Shown: positions 14,301-29,300 of the stretch, piece by piece
Numbering within the stretch: position 1 is the first letter of the stretch
Layout of the letters: each line of letters opens with the position of its first letter
Assembly (NCBI RefSeq): GCF_954871325.1
Contig: NC_088778.1
Span: 19,577,120-19,641,119, forward strand
DNA length: 64,000 bases
Origin: Gordionus sp. m RMFG-2023
Taxonomy: Eukaryota; Nematomorpha; Gordioida; Chordodea; Parachordodidae
Reading direction: 5' to 3'
Notes under the pieces: model-generated
Seen by the model: only the letters and a program-made list of their open reading frames with translations
What the model was told of the DNA's origin: nothing
Databases searched by the model: none
Program-made: the position numbers and the translations under genes

Positions 14301-17300
14301 GCTTCAATGATTCAAGCAGCCATTTTATCTGTTTCTTTATTCATATTGTTCCCATATGGCTCCTCTAGGTCAATTAATTAATTAATTATGCTAGGTTTTA
14401 TATAATAATTTATGGTAAAATAAATTTTAAAAAATTAACATTATTTTTAGATATTAAAAAAGGCGTAATATTTTAAAAAGTTCAAAATGATGTAAGGAAA
14501 CTAGAGTTTTACAAACTGCTCTGTATTAATAACTAATTAAAAATCTTAAAAATGATAGATATTTTTTTTGAAAATTCTCAAACAAGATTTTTCAAAATTT
14601 GCCAAAAATTCTTAAATATTTTTGTAAATGTAAAAAAATATTTTATAAGGTGATCTTTTGTTATTTTTATGTATAAAATTATTCCATTTTTGTTGATAAA
14701 TAAATAAAATGATATTATTTCATATTCTTATTCATCATGTTGATCCTAAAACTAGTTGAGGTCTTTAGAACGCGTCTATCCTACCATATGCCTCATATTT
14801 GGGCTATATTAACAATAATTTTCTTATCCAAGATGTCTTTGCGGATTTGAGAAATTCAATTTAGTTATGGCTTGCCTCAGTTCGTTGGCCCGTAATTTTA
14901 TAATCGATAACTTGCAGATTCACGTTAGTTAAGTCAATCTTTAACGCAATTTCATATATTTTGAAAATAATTATATAATAAATTATTTTATTCAATTTTA
15001 TTGATATTTAATTTTTTTTAAACTCAAATTAATCGTTAATATTCGAATTTATTTAATTAGGTTAATAATTACTATTAGATGATAATCTTTATTTATTCAA
15101 ATTTATTTGTTACTATTCGATATGAATTATTTCAAACTAATCAATTCGTTTTTGAATAGGCCTATTAATTATTTGGCAACATGAGGCTGACGTATGGATA
15201 ATTGGTTTAGTAGATTATCTTCCTGGCCTACGTAAAATGATCTATTGTCTGTTATACTTGCAAATGGATTTTGAAGTGGTTTCCGACTTTAGGGGAAAAA
15301 TAACAGTTTATTAGTGCCTGTTTACTCAGTGAGCCAAATTGTTACATCTTACATATCATTTCCACAAAGGGCATCTCAAATGTCTTACCCTGAAAATATA
15401 TTTCCATGTATGCATTACCGCGAATATATTCCCACCATTAGATAAAATAGCGATTATCACAAACAAATATATCCCCGAATGTCTATTGCTGCAAAGAGAT
15501 GTTTCCACGATTTGGAGGCACTTTATATATATACGATTATACAATAAATATACTTACCCTATCTCAGATGAGGTATCTATTGCCTATAAGTGACTGGCTG
15601 TACGCCTTTGAGCGCCTCGATGTCTCGCTCATTAATGGTAATGAAACATTTAGATGTTCAAGGGCAGCATTGTATTTTGAAGGAATTGTGATACTGGTTG
15701 TAGCAATTAATTTTTTACGACAGATACTGCAAATTTTATCGTTAATTGTTAATATAATTTTTCCTGGTTATCATCCAAGGAAATACATTTCTTAGACCTT
15801 CACAACATTTGTATCCTAAATTAAATATATTCTTATTGTTTATAAAAAAAATTGTGAATTTTAGGAATGAAGTAAATATATTACATAAATTTACTAGTCC
15901 CCCTTCCCTCTCCTCACTTTTTCCAATCTTTTATTAAAATACATAAAATATTTAAAAGCTATTATCCTAAATTTATTACAATTAATGATTTATCAAATAT
16001 TCCTAAACCTATGCTCGGCCCAACTTGGGATTTTCCTATTTGTTAATTAATCCTATAGCTATAAATAAAAAAAATTTGAAAGAAAAAAATGCTGATTTGA
16101 TTTTATAATCATTTCCTCTTTTCTATATCCGGTTTTTGACATTTAAATTATATAATTTTAAAGACTTACCATTGGGCTATATAAATACATTTAAATGACA
16201 CTTAACTTAATTACATTCAAAAATATCTAAAGGGAGTCCCAAAATGCCCCATTCTTTTGACCTTTAGAGTCCCACATCTTAGCCGATGTTCGTAGTTGGA
16301 GGCTAAAATTTTTTTCTTCTTAGTTATAATATATGCAAACTAGTTGAAATTTTAGAAAAATCTGAGGATGATTGAAATTCATGTTGATTTGTTATGGATC
16401 ACCATATGTTTCTATAATCATTTCTAAAAAAATCTACGTGTTCAACGTTGATAGACAAAACGTTCATCGAAATAAATAAATTCTAAAAAATATTAACTTC
16501 ATATCTATGATATAAGGATTTTTATTTTATGTATCTACTATAATTAGTAAGATTATCAAATACAACAATCTAATAGTGCGAGCAAATTGAGCTTTTCAAG
16601 CACTGCGTTTTAAGCGCCAATAATGTTTTTCAAATGGTCCCGTGCAAATTGGTAAAATTACCGTTTGGCGTTAGCAACCTATTTAAAAAAACGCAAACAG
16701 GTTTGCTTTTTCAATACTTTTTTTTATTCTTCGTTTTGTAATATTATATAAAATGTAATATAAATAATTTAATTATATTTTAAAAAGGAATATTTAGAAA
16801 TTAAAGAAATAAGAACGCAGATAATAATATAATTCAAAGACAAATCCTTTTTTTTAGAACTTATTTAAAATTTTGAATCGAGGGATATTAATAAAAAGTC
16901 AACCTAATTTAAACAATGGACGCGTTACTTTTTTTTAATTTTAAAATTACGGCAAAACATAAACGCTCAATTTGTGCGCACTATAAGATAAATTAATAAC
17001 AGGCTACTTAATTTAATTATATAAAATAATAAATATTACAATCGAATGTTCTTTAAATTAGAACTTGAAGATTTTGGAATCATATTTTACATTTGTTAAG
17101 GATAGAATTCAGTGGCGTAGCTAGGAATTTTCCTTAGGGGGGGTCCATACATATAAAAGCTGGGGGGCTTCGTCCCCAGACCCCCTTTGACGGGCCTTCG
17201 GCCCTTTTGCCCGGCCTTCGGCCGGGTTTATTTTACAAATCATAACCATATCTTCGATAATATAATAAATAAATTTTTTTTAAATGCATCAATAATATGT

Positions 17301-20300
17301 TATTATAATTTAGTAGATTATTCTCAATGACTTTATAATAATACTATCCAGAATAATTTATATTTAGTAATATAATATCCTTCCACAAACATCAAAACCA
17401 GAAAAATATAATTCATATAAAATCACTTTTAAATCTTTTGAACGTATAATTTCAAAAAAAATTTTGCTCTGGGAGGGGTCTAAACCCGAAAACTACCCCC
17501 GTACCTACGCCACTGATAGAATTAGTTCCTTAAAAATTTGAAATCACATTCTGCATTTGGTAAGGATAGAATTAATTCCTTGAATATTGAAATAACATCC
17601 ATGCTTATGTTTATCTGAAAAATATATATTATAAAATTCATGATTTGCAAGATAGGACGTCGAACAGCTCTTAAGCTATGTCCTGGTTCGTCTTATTTCT
17701 AAATAGTCCTCTCTTTAGCCTTCTTTATAGCTTCTTCTAAACAGCCTATAAAGAAAGAGGCTATTTAGATATATGTAATAGTAATTAACCTATCTTTGTT
17801 TTATTTGTACCTAAAAATTATAAAAATAACATGATATTTATTAGTACAACACCTAAAACACACCTAGATATGTTGTCCTAGTTCAAAATCTATATAGCAG
17901 GGGCTAAACAGAAATAAGTATCGGCGAACCAGGACACGACCTTATTGATGTTAATGTTTACCTATCCATAAAAGCAAATTTACCCTAGATCAAAATTTTA
18001 TGCTATCACATTTGATATATAGACCGATCAATATTGAAGAAATTGTATAATACTAATAAATGCTAATTTTATGATGTACCAAAAACATCATATAGGCGAA
18101 ACTATTACAAAAAATAATAAAATTTAAAAATTTAATTTTAAAAAATATTCAAATAGTCACAGATGTTGGATAAAACATTAAAAAAGTAGATTACAAGAAT
18201 GTCAACACGATTTAGTAACAGGCGATGTTTTTAAAAAAAGTATCTTTTATTGAAAATCTAATCAAGAGAATAAGAGATAATAACTACTCTGATATATATT
18301 AAATAGCATAGATTGTATTTTAGTTCATCAGGAAAAAATCTTATATATAATTTCGTATTTTTTCATTTAATTTTTATTTTAATGATTTATTTTTGGAATG
18401 GGGGGTCAGGAGGGTTTTATTTACCTGAAATCTTATTTGCAAAACTTTATGAATTTTTAATTGAAGAGGAACACTCCCCCCCCCCCCCCTACCCTCTCCC
18501 GGTATCGCCAATCCTTATAACTATATTTTAAAAACTATATTACAACATATGACATAGGTCTTCTCTTTTTAATGTTCACAACATGTTTAAATTATAATTT
18601 AAAGGGAGTTAGAGATATAATCAATCCAATATTCCAAAAATATAATCTCATCCCGGAAATTATTCATAAAGATATGGCATCTCAGTTTATAGCAATACGA
18701 ACAATATTTGATATTGTTTTAAATCAAGATATATCAGCCACGATTTTGCCATCCTATCTTGTCGTTAACGAACTAAGAAAACTAACAACCCTCAGTTTTT
18801 CATTTGATTACCATACGTTATTAAGTTTGGAAAAACATTATCTTAATTTCGCATCATCCCTACCTCATTGGTCATTAGCATCATCATTTTATGAATATGT
18901 TAATATATACAAATCTTTAGGTCATATTGTATCCATATCCGGTTCAAATAATAAAATTAATATCGTTTGTTAAACTCATATTTCTTTTTAACAGGTCGTC
19001 AAAATTTTTATCCCATTTTAGGATATTCATCAGCTACTAATATTGCATGGCGATTAGATTCAAATACCTTTAAATTTCCTATCAGAGGATTTTTACCGTA
19101 CTCAATTGTAAAAAATTATTAAAAGTTAAGTATAATTTTTATTTATTTCTCAGCAATATTCAGTTCCTCAAAGCTATATGATTAAATATATATTAAAACA
19201 ACCTTATTCTAGAGATTTGGTCTGCAATATATTGGGATTAAAAAAACAAGTAAAGTTTTAAAGTTTTTTAACATATTCATTAGGGCTGTCGATACATTGA
19301 GCGAAATCGATCCGATATTTGCCAATCAGAACTTACTGATCCGATATTGATTTTTGCATGGTTTATTTTTTTTACTTAAATTTTATCCTTTACCATTGAT
19401 ACTTGATACCAAAAAATTATATTATTATAGGTAGGGTATAGAATTTATTTGGTGTGTACTGACACCACCTGATGGAAGTCATTCAATATTGCCGATATTA
19501 AATTGATATCAGCCGATTATCGCACGAATTTGATTTATTTGTTATACATATTTGATAAATTTTAATTTTTATATTTAAAAAATATACTATTATCAAATTT
19601 TAATTAACTTATTTTTTTAATTATTTATATAATTAAGTTGCAATTTCTTTTGCTCCAAAAGCCTTTTTATAAGGCTATGTCCAAAATCTAAAAATATAAA
19701 TAAATAAATTTTGAACAAAAAAATAACATATAAGCTATTTTTAATGTAAAAATAAAGGGTTCTAAATCATTTTTCGACATTTACAAAAATTTATATATTT
19801 GGGTAATTTTTACAAAAAAACTCATAAAATAATATTAAAAAGTATTTGCTAGCATTGTATTTTATTCGTTTTTTTATATTTTTATTGTTTTTTTCGTTTT
19901 TCTTTATTTTAATTTTTACAAAACTTTAAAAATAATAATTGAAGTTTTAATTTTCGAAAATTTATAAATTTTGAGATTTTTCTCAAAACATTTTGGACAC
20001 AGCCTAATGTAGAAAGTGTAATCAATATAATTTTTAGAATTTTTTAAAAATGACTTAAGCTTTTAAAATTAAAACCTTCTAAAATGTATTTTTATATTTA
20101 AAACCAACAATAAAAATTAAAAATTTAAAATACATTTTCAATTTAAAAATCAAAAAATTTAAAAAATAACAATAAAGACCGGAGATAGTATAGCGAGAGA
20201 AAAAATAAGAAGTAGAAATAGTCTAGGATAGCTCTTTGGCTTGCGAACTACCATGAAAGATGATGTAGTTCGCTTTAAGGATAGCTATGGCCAACCTTTA

Positions 20301-23300
20301 TCGAAGAAAAAACCTCTCTCGATGTTCTTCTGTTAGTTTGCTGATTTGTGACCCTAAATTTTTGAAGAATGCTAGGGCAAGTTTGTCGAAGATAACAAAT
20401 ATGGCTAAAATAATAGAAATAAAATAATAGTCATTTGAAATTTAAGAATTAATTATATATATCAGAGACCTGTAGGCCTTACCCTAAGCCCGTTCAAGCC
20501 GGGCCTGAAATTATTTTAAAAAAAAATACCCGGGTCGGGTTTTAAAATTTTTATAAAAAAATCCAGGCCGGGCCGTAAAAATTTTGAAAAAAAAATCGTG
20601 GCCGTACAAATGGTACCTCTGAAGGTCTCTGATATATTATTACTTTTTTAACATATTTTAATTACTTAGTTAAGTTTTAATCACTTTACTTTTATATGAA
20701 TGTTTTTAACTTATACATAAATTTATTAGTAAATTTAAAAAAATTTAAATATAGATGCCATTTTATGGGGCCCGTTCGTAAAATTATCGATATAAAAAAG
20801 ACAAAAAATTGGTCCGATCTGATATAAGATATCTTGAAATTCTTTAATATTATCATAAATGTTAAATAAATCAAAATTACAAAGGAATAATGAAAAAATA
20901 ACTTTTTCCATATGGGTTTCGAATGTAGATAATTTTTTTAATTAATGAAACTAATTTTCTTTAAATTGAGGATAATTAACATCATTACGTATCGGTTAAG
21001 ATTAAAAGTATAAAGAATTAATTTAAAAAATATAAATAAATTTATTAATTTTGAAGAAAAAAATAACCGAAGCTATTTTTAATGTAAAGATATAATAGTG
21101 TTCTAAATGGTATCACATCATTTCGGCGAGGAAAACTCGGTGCACGACAATTCGGCGCGTATCTAATACTGCAATTTATTATAAATTTAATAGTACAAAA
21201 AAAGGGATGATTAAATATGTGTCATCTTTAATGTTAGTCCTATTAATTATTTCTTTATATTTTTTTACAAAAATCTCAATTTTATACTAAATGTCTTGTA
21301 TCAATAAAAAATTTAATAATATCAAAAAAAATTAACAACCAGTGGAGTATCCAGCTATAGGGGGGAAATTTTTTGGGGAGCTTTGCCCTCAAACCCCCTT
21401 GGCTGACCTTCGGCCAGCTTTTCTTTCCCTCACCTTCGGCCGGGTCATATCTTTGAGCTATTCTTTTAAATTACTCATAATTCAATAATAACACTGTGTG
21501 ACAAATTTCGACTTGATTTTTTGGGAGAAAATAAAATAAACATGTTTTAAGACAGTTTTTATGCATATTCTAAATCCGCTGTCAGTTTTTTTCTAGCACG
21601 TCAGGTTTTGTTATTTATTTTAGGTTAAATTGGCCAAAAAGGTCATTTTTAGCACTTTTTGAAGGTTTATAACTTCGGTTTTAATGATCCCTACAACTAA
21701 AAAAATATCTTAATTTTTGCAGCAAACCTTCCTTATACATTTTTTTTTATAAAATCCTTACTCAATTTTTAAACAACCTATATTTTTTAAATTTACCTTT
21801 ATTTATAAAATCTTTTTTAATATAGCTTACATTTAATATATTTATTTATTGTGGCTTTCGTTCTCTTCGCTTTATGAAAAATTAAACGCGAATATGAAAA
21901 ATTAAGCGCGAAAAAAAATAATTCTTCTCCTATATCCTATTTGTTATTTGGCATTATTATTTATTGCCCATACTACGGGTTCAAGGTACTGAAAATCATA
22001 TATTTTGATATAAATTGATTAAAAAAACAAATATTCTTAAATACATCTAAAAAAGATAAATATTAATAAAAAATATTAAAAAATTACCAATTATTGCATT
22101 TTAAATGAATTTTGCGTCAAAAATGCTCAATTCAAAAAGAAAATTAAAAAAGTGGGTACAGATATCTGATTTTAGTATAAATTGATCATAAATGCATTAA
22201 AGATGCAATAGACATTTTTGATCTTCCTTTCTATCTATCTGATGATAATTTAATTTTTTTTCTCTATCTAAAAGTAAAATTTCAAGATCATCAATGATAC
22301 TATCATTATTATTATTATCACTACAACCAGTAGATATTGTTGTAGCCTCCAATATATTGTAAATAATGGAGTTTTGCGTATGCCAAAGATGGTCTTTAGC
22401 CATTTGTTTTTGCTCAATACAACTTGATATCGAGGGTCTAAATATATAAAAGCGTATATAACACTATTTTGCAAATATTGTTGCCCTCGAATTTTCATGT
22501 TTTCTAATATTTCGTATAAAAAGGACTAAATTTTTCTAAATCTAATCGGTATCTAATTCATATACCATAAAAATCAAATAAATATAATTGTTCTGATTGT
22601 AATTTTAATATTGTAAATGAACTAATACACTAGTAAGGTTTTTTATTTGGCACCAATCATCTTCCGACAAAATGACTACTTCTCCTATAATATAATCATT
22701 ACAGAAATCTTTCAAACTAAATCGTTCTAGCATCATACAAATTGAAGATCAACCTGTTCTGCATTATCATTTAAATTAAAATATTATTACACAATTCATT
22801 TTAAAAATAATCAACGTATTTCTATAACATAACATATTAAAAAATTTACATAATAAAATATAATTGCCTACACTAAGGAAATTCAATCTCTAAATAAAAT
22901 GGAAGTCCAGGAAGAAAATTGAAAGAAGAACGTGAAGATAAATTAAATGATTCCACAAAAAAAGTTAATAAAATTTTATATTAAAAATTTTAAAAATTTT
23001 ATATTAAAAATTTTTTTATGACACCTAGAACCCTTGGACCCTCCACTTTTAAAAAGGGTCCGGGTTCGAGTTCAGCCAAAATATGAGGGTCCGGATTTGG
23101 GCTCACATCCTTGCATGTATCATTAATTTATAAATTTTAGGACTCAGCCTTACAAAATTTATATAAATTCTATATTTTAAATGATAATAATAAAGTTTTA
23201 ATATAGTATTCATGTTAATCTCAACTTTGATAAAAAAAAATTTATATAAAATTTCCCCAAATATTTTTTAAAAAATATCAAAAATATTCGGATTCATCAC

Positions 23301-26300
23301 TTCTGAGAAATATTCTCAATTGGACTAATGGAAAAAGTTGATTAAATATAATCATTTCGAAAATATATTTTGATTAGTTTTTAATAAATGGATCTGTTAT
23401 TACTTATCCATTGTCTTTGATAATTTTAGATTGAGATTTGTTCCTATTTTTATTTTCTTTATCTTGTAAGTCTTTTAATAATTTTTATCATACCTTTCTA
23501 GATATTTATCATAAAATATCTATTTCACAAAAATCCTAAATAATGAATATTTTATTTAAAACAAATAATAAGTATTACATATTTCATACATTTTTTATAA
23601 TAAATATTATATAAAACCCTTAGTTATACATGAATGTACCACCTCTATATCGATATTACCTACCATATTCTTTAAAATAAAATCGATATCGGATCTTTTT
23701 ATGAAAATTAATTCAAAGTATCTGACGCCAATATCATTATTAAAATAGGTGCAGTCTTAATATTCATCAATCTCGATACCTAGAAATAGGATAAAAATAA
23801 TATCAATAATTTTTTTGTTTAATACATTATTGTATTCATATAAATTTAGCATAAAATAAGATGTCCTTTATTAGAAGAAGCGCTTGCTGACATAATATTG
23901 GAGGTTATGTTATTAGAAATTTATGAAAAAGATATTGGTTTAATAGCTAAATTAAATAATTATGACTCAATAAATTATTTCAATCCCTATCATTTGATAT
24001 GGCAGCATCTTTCATCCCAAGTCATCTTTTTTGTACTTTTCCAATTTTGTAGCTTTTCACGTTTAATCGATTATCTCACTTCAAAAATTGATATGACACT
24101 TACCATTTATATGCAAAGACATGGTCTTGAATCCAATCCTCTAAATAAAGCATTCAGCGTTCTTAAATTATTTGAAGAATCCAGATATCAATTATCTTGG
24201 TTATTATTACAATTCATATCGGGTAGCATACAAAATACACAAGCTCAGGAGTTTTTATCGCTTATTCCTTTATTTAATTTACTTTACCCAGAATCACCTG
24301 ACTATATAGATACAGGTTTAGGGAATCTTAGTAAACCCTTACCTATACCCAAACTTATATTGTCAGTTAATACAAACAATTTTAAAGACAATCACAAGCG
24401 AGGTACTAGTGTAAGATACATGTCTGGCGCTTGTATATGGATGCATATTGCTAAAAAATTTAGACAATCACATACGGCTGCTGAAAATGATTATAAAGAA
24501 CAAAATTTTACTGACCCTCTGAATCTCAATGATATTAATTGCTTTAAATTTGGAGAAGACAAGACCCTAAAAATCCAAAACAATGACTATAACATCTTGA
24601 ATATCGGTGAAGATATATCAGGTTACTTTTTAGAAAGATATATTATTTTATAGGTTTCCAATAATTTTTTATACGAACAATCGATAGGTTTAAATAAACT
24701 GAACAGAGATTTTTTATGTTTTAATAGTATGTCATGTCGGGGACCCAGAACAAAGGTATTTTGCATTCCTTTTCCCTTCCAAGTTTCAGAACATGCTTTC
24801 CTTAAAAGAATTTTTATTCATTAACCCTTAAATTATACCACTATCCGATAAAATATAATTTTTAAACGGGCAGACCCCAGTTTATAAAATATACACTAAG
24901 AAAATTTTTTTACATTAATTTACAATTTCACATCAAAATTGAAACTTAAAATATGAATTGATATCTTAATATAATTTATTCGTTAAAATATAGCGTCAAA
25001 AACACCATATAATTGGCCCATACCTTTTGCCTTCTCCATACATGCTCGATTTATACAAGGAATTTGGAACATGATTAATTCACTAAACATCAATTCTTCA
25101 ATTTACTTTAATGATCCATCTTATGAATATGATATAATAATTGATGATGAAATTTACAAAATTGATACTAATATATATTTTCACCCAAACCCGGAACATT
25201 TATCCCATATCAACAGTTCAACAAATAATTCATTACAAAGTGATAATTATATAACGAATTACATACATCCCTTATTATGCAATGCATTTAGCACTAGTGC
25301 TGAATATTTCACATTATCTATGTCTAAAATAGTGGAATTTATTTTAGGTCCGCAAATAAATCATAATCCCCCCACCACACTTAATATTTTTAGAAACGAT
25401 ATGACAATTCCCTTATCGATGCAATTTTTAGATTCATTAAGTGTTCATGCCAAAATGAGGTTGATTACTTAAAAATTTTACTTATTGTTAATTAAATATA
25501 TTTTTATCATAATATTGGCCATTTCGAATATGAAGCACAGTAATTAATGAATCGAATCAGCATCGATAAATAAGTGATGAGATTGCATAAGTATAACCAA
25601 CGGGAAAGACTGGGATATCCTCCTTATTTAAATTTGATAGTTTTTGTAAATCTCATTTTAAGCAAATAAAATTTCTATCTTCCTTTTTTCCTTATCCCAT
25701 TCAACCCCCTCTCCCCAAAATATTAATATATAAAATGTTATAATAATTTAAAAAAAATATTTTGAAATCAGTGGCTTCACTAGCGGGGACTCGAGCCTCG
25801 TCAAATTTTGGAAATATAAATTTTGAAGCAAAAAATGATAAATATGTTAATTTTTAAAGAATCTTGGATTTTGAGAGCCTATTGAGATCCTGCAAACTGT
25901 GAAGTCTAGTGATGCCCCCTAAATTAATGACCGAAGACTTGGTTTTGAAAAAAATTTTTTCTTTTTATAGTTATATTACAATATGCACCCATTACACAGT
26001 TAATGGAGAATCGTTATAAAAAATTTATGAAACCATGTTTATTGTAAAGATATACCATCATATGCAGTTTCAAAAACGAAAGATGATTTTTATCACCTAA
26101 AAACTGCTCTCCAATTTAGAAAAAAATGTATTTAAAAAAAAGAAAAAGTTTGAAGACAAAATTATTTTTGAAAAATATGACTCGATCTAAGTATGCATAA
26201 AGCGGGGCCTTAAACATATTAATATAAAGGAAAAGCCCCCCTTAGGAAAATCTTGGCTATGCCTGTGCAAGATTGAAATTGCAAAAAATCAGATTGTAGC

Positions 26301-29300
26301 GATTTTAATCAATTTATTCGATGCTAGAAGATTGATATCTTGAACTCAAGTTATTAACTGCTTGGTATACTCAAGTATTCGAATCATGAATTCGACTCTT
26401 GATTACAAAATAATTTTTTTATATAGTATAGTATAAAGGTGTGGCCAATTTGACTTAAATCGTAAAGTAATTTTTTATATTTCAACTAAACAATAATTAT
26501 AAAAACTTGGTATTTTACTACAAATTTTTTTAAATATTATATAACTTATTTTTAGTGTTGTTAAACCATCTAACTTTGGCCAGCTTTAAAACGGCTTAGC
26601 CAAGTTTTAATTCTAAAAAAATTGTATCTATCAAGTTGAGGCTAAACTTAGACTTTTAAGTCAATTTTTTAGGGGATAATCTGACCACGCCATATAGAAT
26701 AATTATGAATTTTATATTTGAACATATTTATAGCCTGATCCACAATATTGTTACAAGTATTTTGAAAACATTACAGTTAAAATCAAATACAACTTACCTT
26801 TCTTGTGGTTTACTTGAGACTTATAGTCGTTTACTTGTTTATATGGAAATTGAATCTCTTGGAATAAAAGGATTTATTAGTTAGCAAAATTTAAATTTAT
26901 TATTATAATTTGACTTTTATTTAGCTCATCTTCTGCCTAACATCTTTAAAAATCAATGTTGGTCCGCTGTTTTTTCACTGCTTGAAATGTTCAACCATAG
27001 ATTACATTACATACAACCTCATTACAAGTATAATTAAAAATGTGTTTACCATAAAACTGCTTTTGTTAAACTCGGATTGGCTTTAAAAAAATAATTTTTA
27101 AGACCTGGCCCGAATTTTTAAATTGATAATTTTAAATAATTTTAGTTAATAGTTTCAAGGAGAAATTGAAAATATGAGAAGCAAATGAATTAAATTATGA
27201 ATCATGTATTTTTTCTTGATATAATTTATTGCCCTGACTCCGGAGCCTACTATGATCAAATATCCTTGGGATATATCCTAAAGACGTTTTACGTTATCAA
27301 AAATTACTTCTAATATAAAATTTAAAAGGAAAAAAGGCCAATTAATCCATCCAGTGTTATATTTTGTAAAAATAGTTAGACATTGAACTAAAACTTCAAA
27401 ATTCAAATTAAATTAGTTTAATATTCGTATTTATGCGAAATGAATAATTTATTCGGATTCCTACAAATTAAAAAATTATTATTTAATTTGTCTAATATTA
27501 TGATACGATAATTTAACATTTATTATTAATTTGAAATTCAAATAAAAGGATTAAATTTTGTAAAAATTATTCTATCCAGATAAATGAACATAGTCTATAA
27601 TAGATCAGTTTACCTCGTTTTGCATCAAAATATAAGCAGAAAATTAACGTTAAAAATTCATAATTCATCCACTAGAAAAATATTATTAAATGTAAATTAT
27701 AAATATCTTTGCACAATTTCTTAAGCAAATAAATTTATTTATTAGCTGTTAACCCTCCAAGAATGATCAAGAGACAGGTGAATCAGATATTTCTCCTTCC
27801 TTTGATGATGGATAAATCAAAAATTTAACTTTTCGTCTACAATTTTTTATCTCTTTTTTATAATTTATTACCGAAAAAATGATTTAATCTTGATTTTGCC
27901 TTTCTTTTTTATTGGATACCTTATTGACTATTTATTATATCCATACAAAACCTTCATATATTTGTTATAAAAACTATAATATAAGATCACTATGAAAAAT
28001 TATAGATATTAGGGCTGCCAGATGCTTAGGTTTAGTTTAGACATCCCGCTTGAGACATTTTTATATTGTTCATACAGGACAGCCAAAATGCACTTGCTCC
28101 GAAGTATGAGGTAAAAAACGTCAAATAGTTCCGGTTTTATTTACACTGAAACTATCTAGCTCATTATCAATTAAATGTTCATCTGAACACCAGAGCTTCC
28201 GTTAGTCGGCATTGCTGTCACTCCCCATTGTGTGAAAGTGGGAGATGGATTATTTAAGGAGCAAAGAGAGGGAAAAATATGAAAGAAAAATTCTAAAAAA
28301 ATATGTTTATACTTAACGACTTGACGATTATAGATTTTCAACACACGCATTTTAGCTGCATTTGTGAAATATTATGTCATATATATTTCATATATTCTTT
28401 CTTTCCAATAAGACCTAGCTCATATTGATGTAGCAATTTCATAATATCTAAAAAAAATTGTCTTTATTGCTGAATAAAAAATCTTTTCTTCTGCATACTT
28501 TTACTTTTAATTTGTAATTTATGTTTTAAAAAATTTATAATTGCTAGATGAGAGCATTTACATACCTTATTATCGAAGGCATACTTTGTCGATTTCATAA
28601 AAAATAAAAGCGACTTAATATATTTTATTTTGGGGAAAAGCAAAAATAATAATTTAATATAAAATTGTAAAGAATGGTGGCGATGCGAAGTGTTATAAGA
28701 AATATATTTTCAATAATGATTAAATATTTTAAACAGCTCTACAAAACCCTCATCTAGCAAGATAAAATTATTAGGTCATTTTAAAAATATTTTTATATTT
28801 GAGTGCAAGACATTATTAGATATTATGAAATAGATTAAAAAAGTATATTCACATCAGTGGTCTGCAATACACGGCCCATACGTCTTTAAATTTTATGGGT
28901 CATTGTGGGTAAAATATAGTGTTTCTATAACCACTCTCCAAGATTATAAATAGTTGTTTATTTTGGTTTAGTCTTGTATTTAAAAAAATTTAAACAGGCC
29001 TATGCCGGATAACTTTAGTAAAAAAAATTGGGTATTAACTAAATCTCATTTTTCGACCACTGATCCACACCTTTACAACTTCAGGGGCTCAAAAAATAAT
29101 TAAACATTTTCTGGTGGCTTGTGCTCCTGCCCCCCCTAGTGATGCTACTGACTCATATATTTCCAAATGTTTGTTATTATTAGTGTTGTTAAACGGCTCG
29201 TTTTGAGCCGATTTTTAGAACGGCTAACTCAATATTTCATCTAGAATAATATTACCCAAGCCTGCAGATTTTGTTTGTAGAAGGAACAAAGGTTTGTCTA

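Noticed and set aside
15339-15593. Missing N-terminal MED23 exon
   Set aside because: A loose likeness to the human region around GLLPPRLVCESLINSD exists, but it needs gaps and no splice phase fits exon A. The block at 3274 aligns better and without gaps.
24654-24690. Direct exon start at 24654 (VSNNFLYEQSIG)
   Set aside because: It resembles human HEFLQQSL superficially, but it needs a phase-0 donor that exon D lacks. The real counterpart is at 25014-25070.
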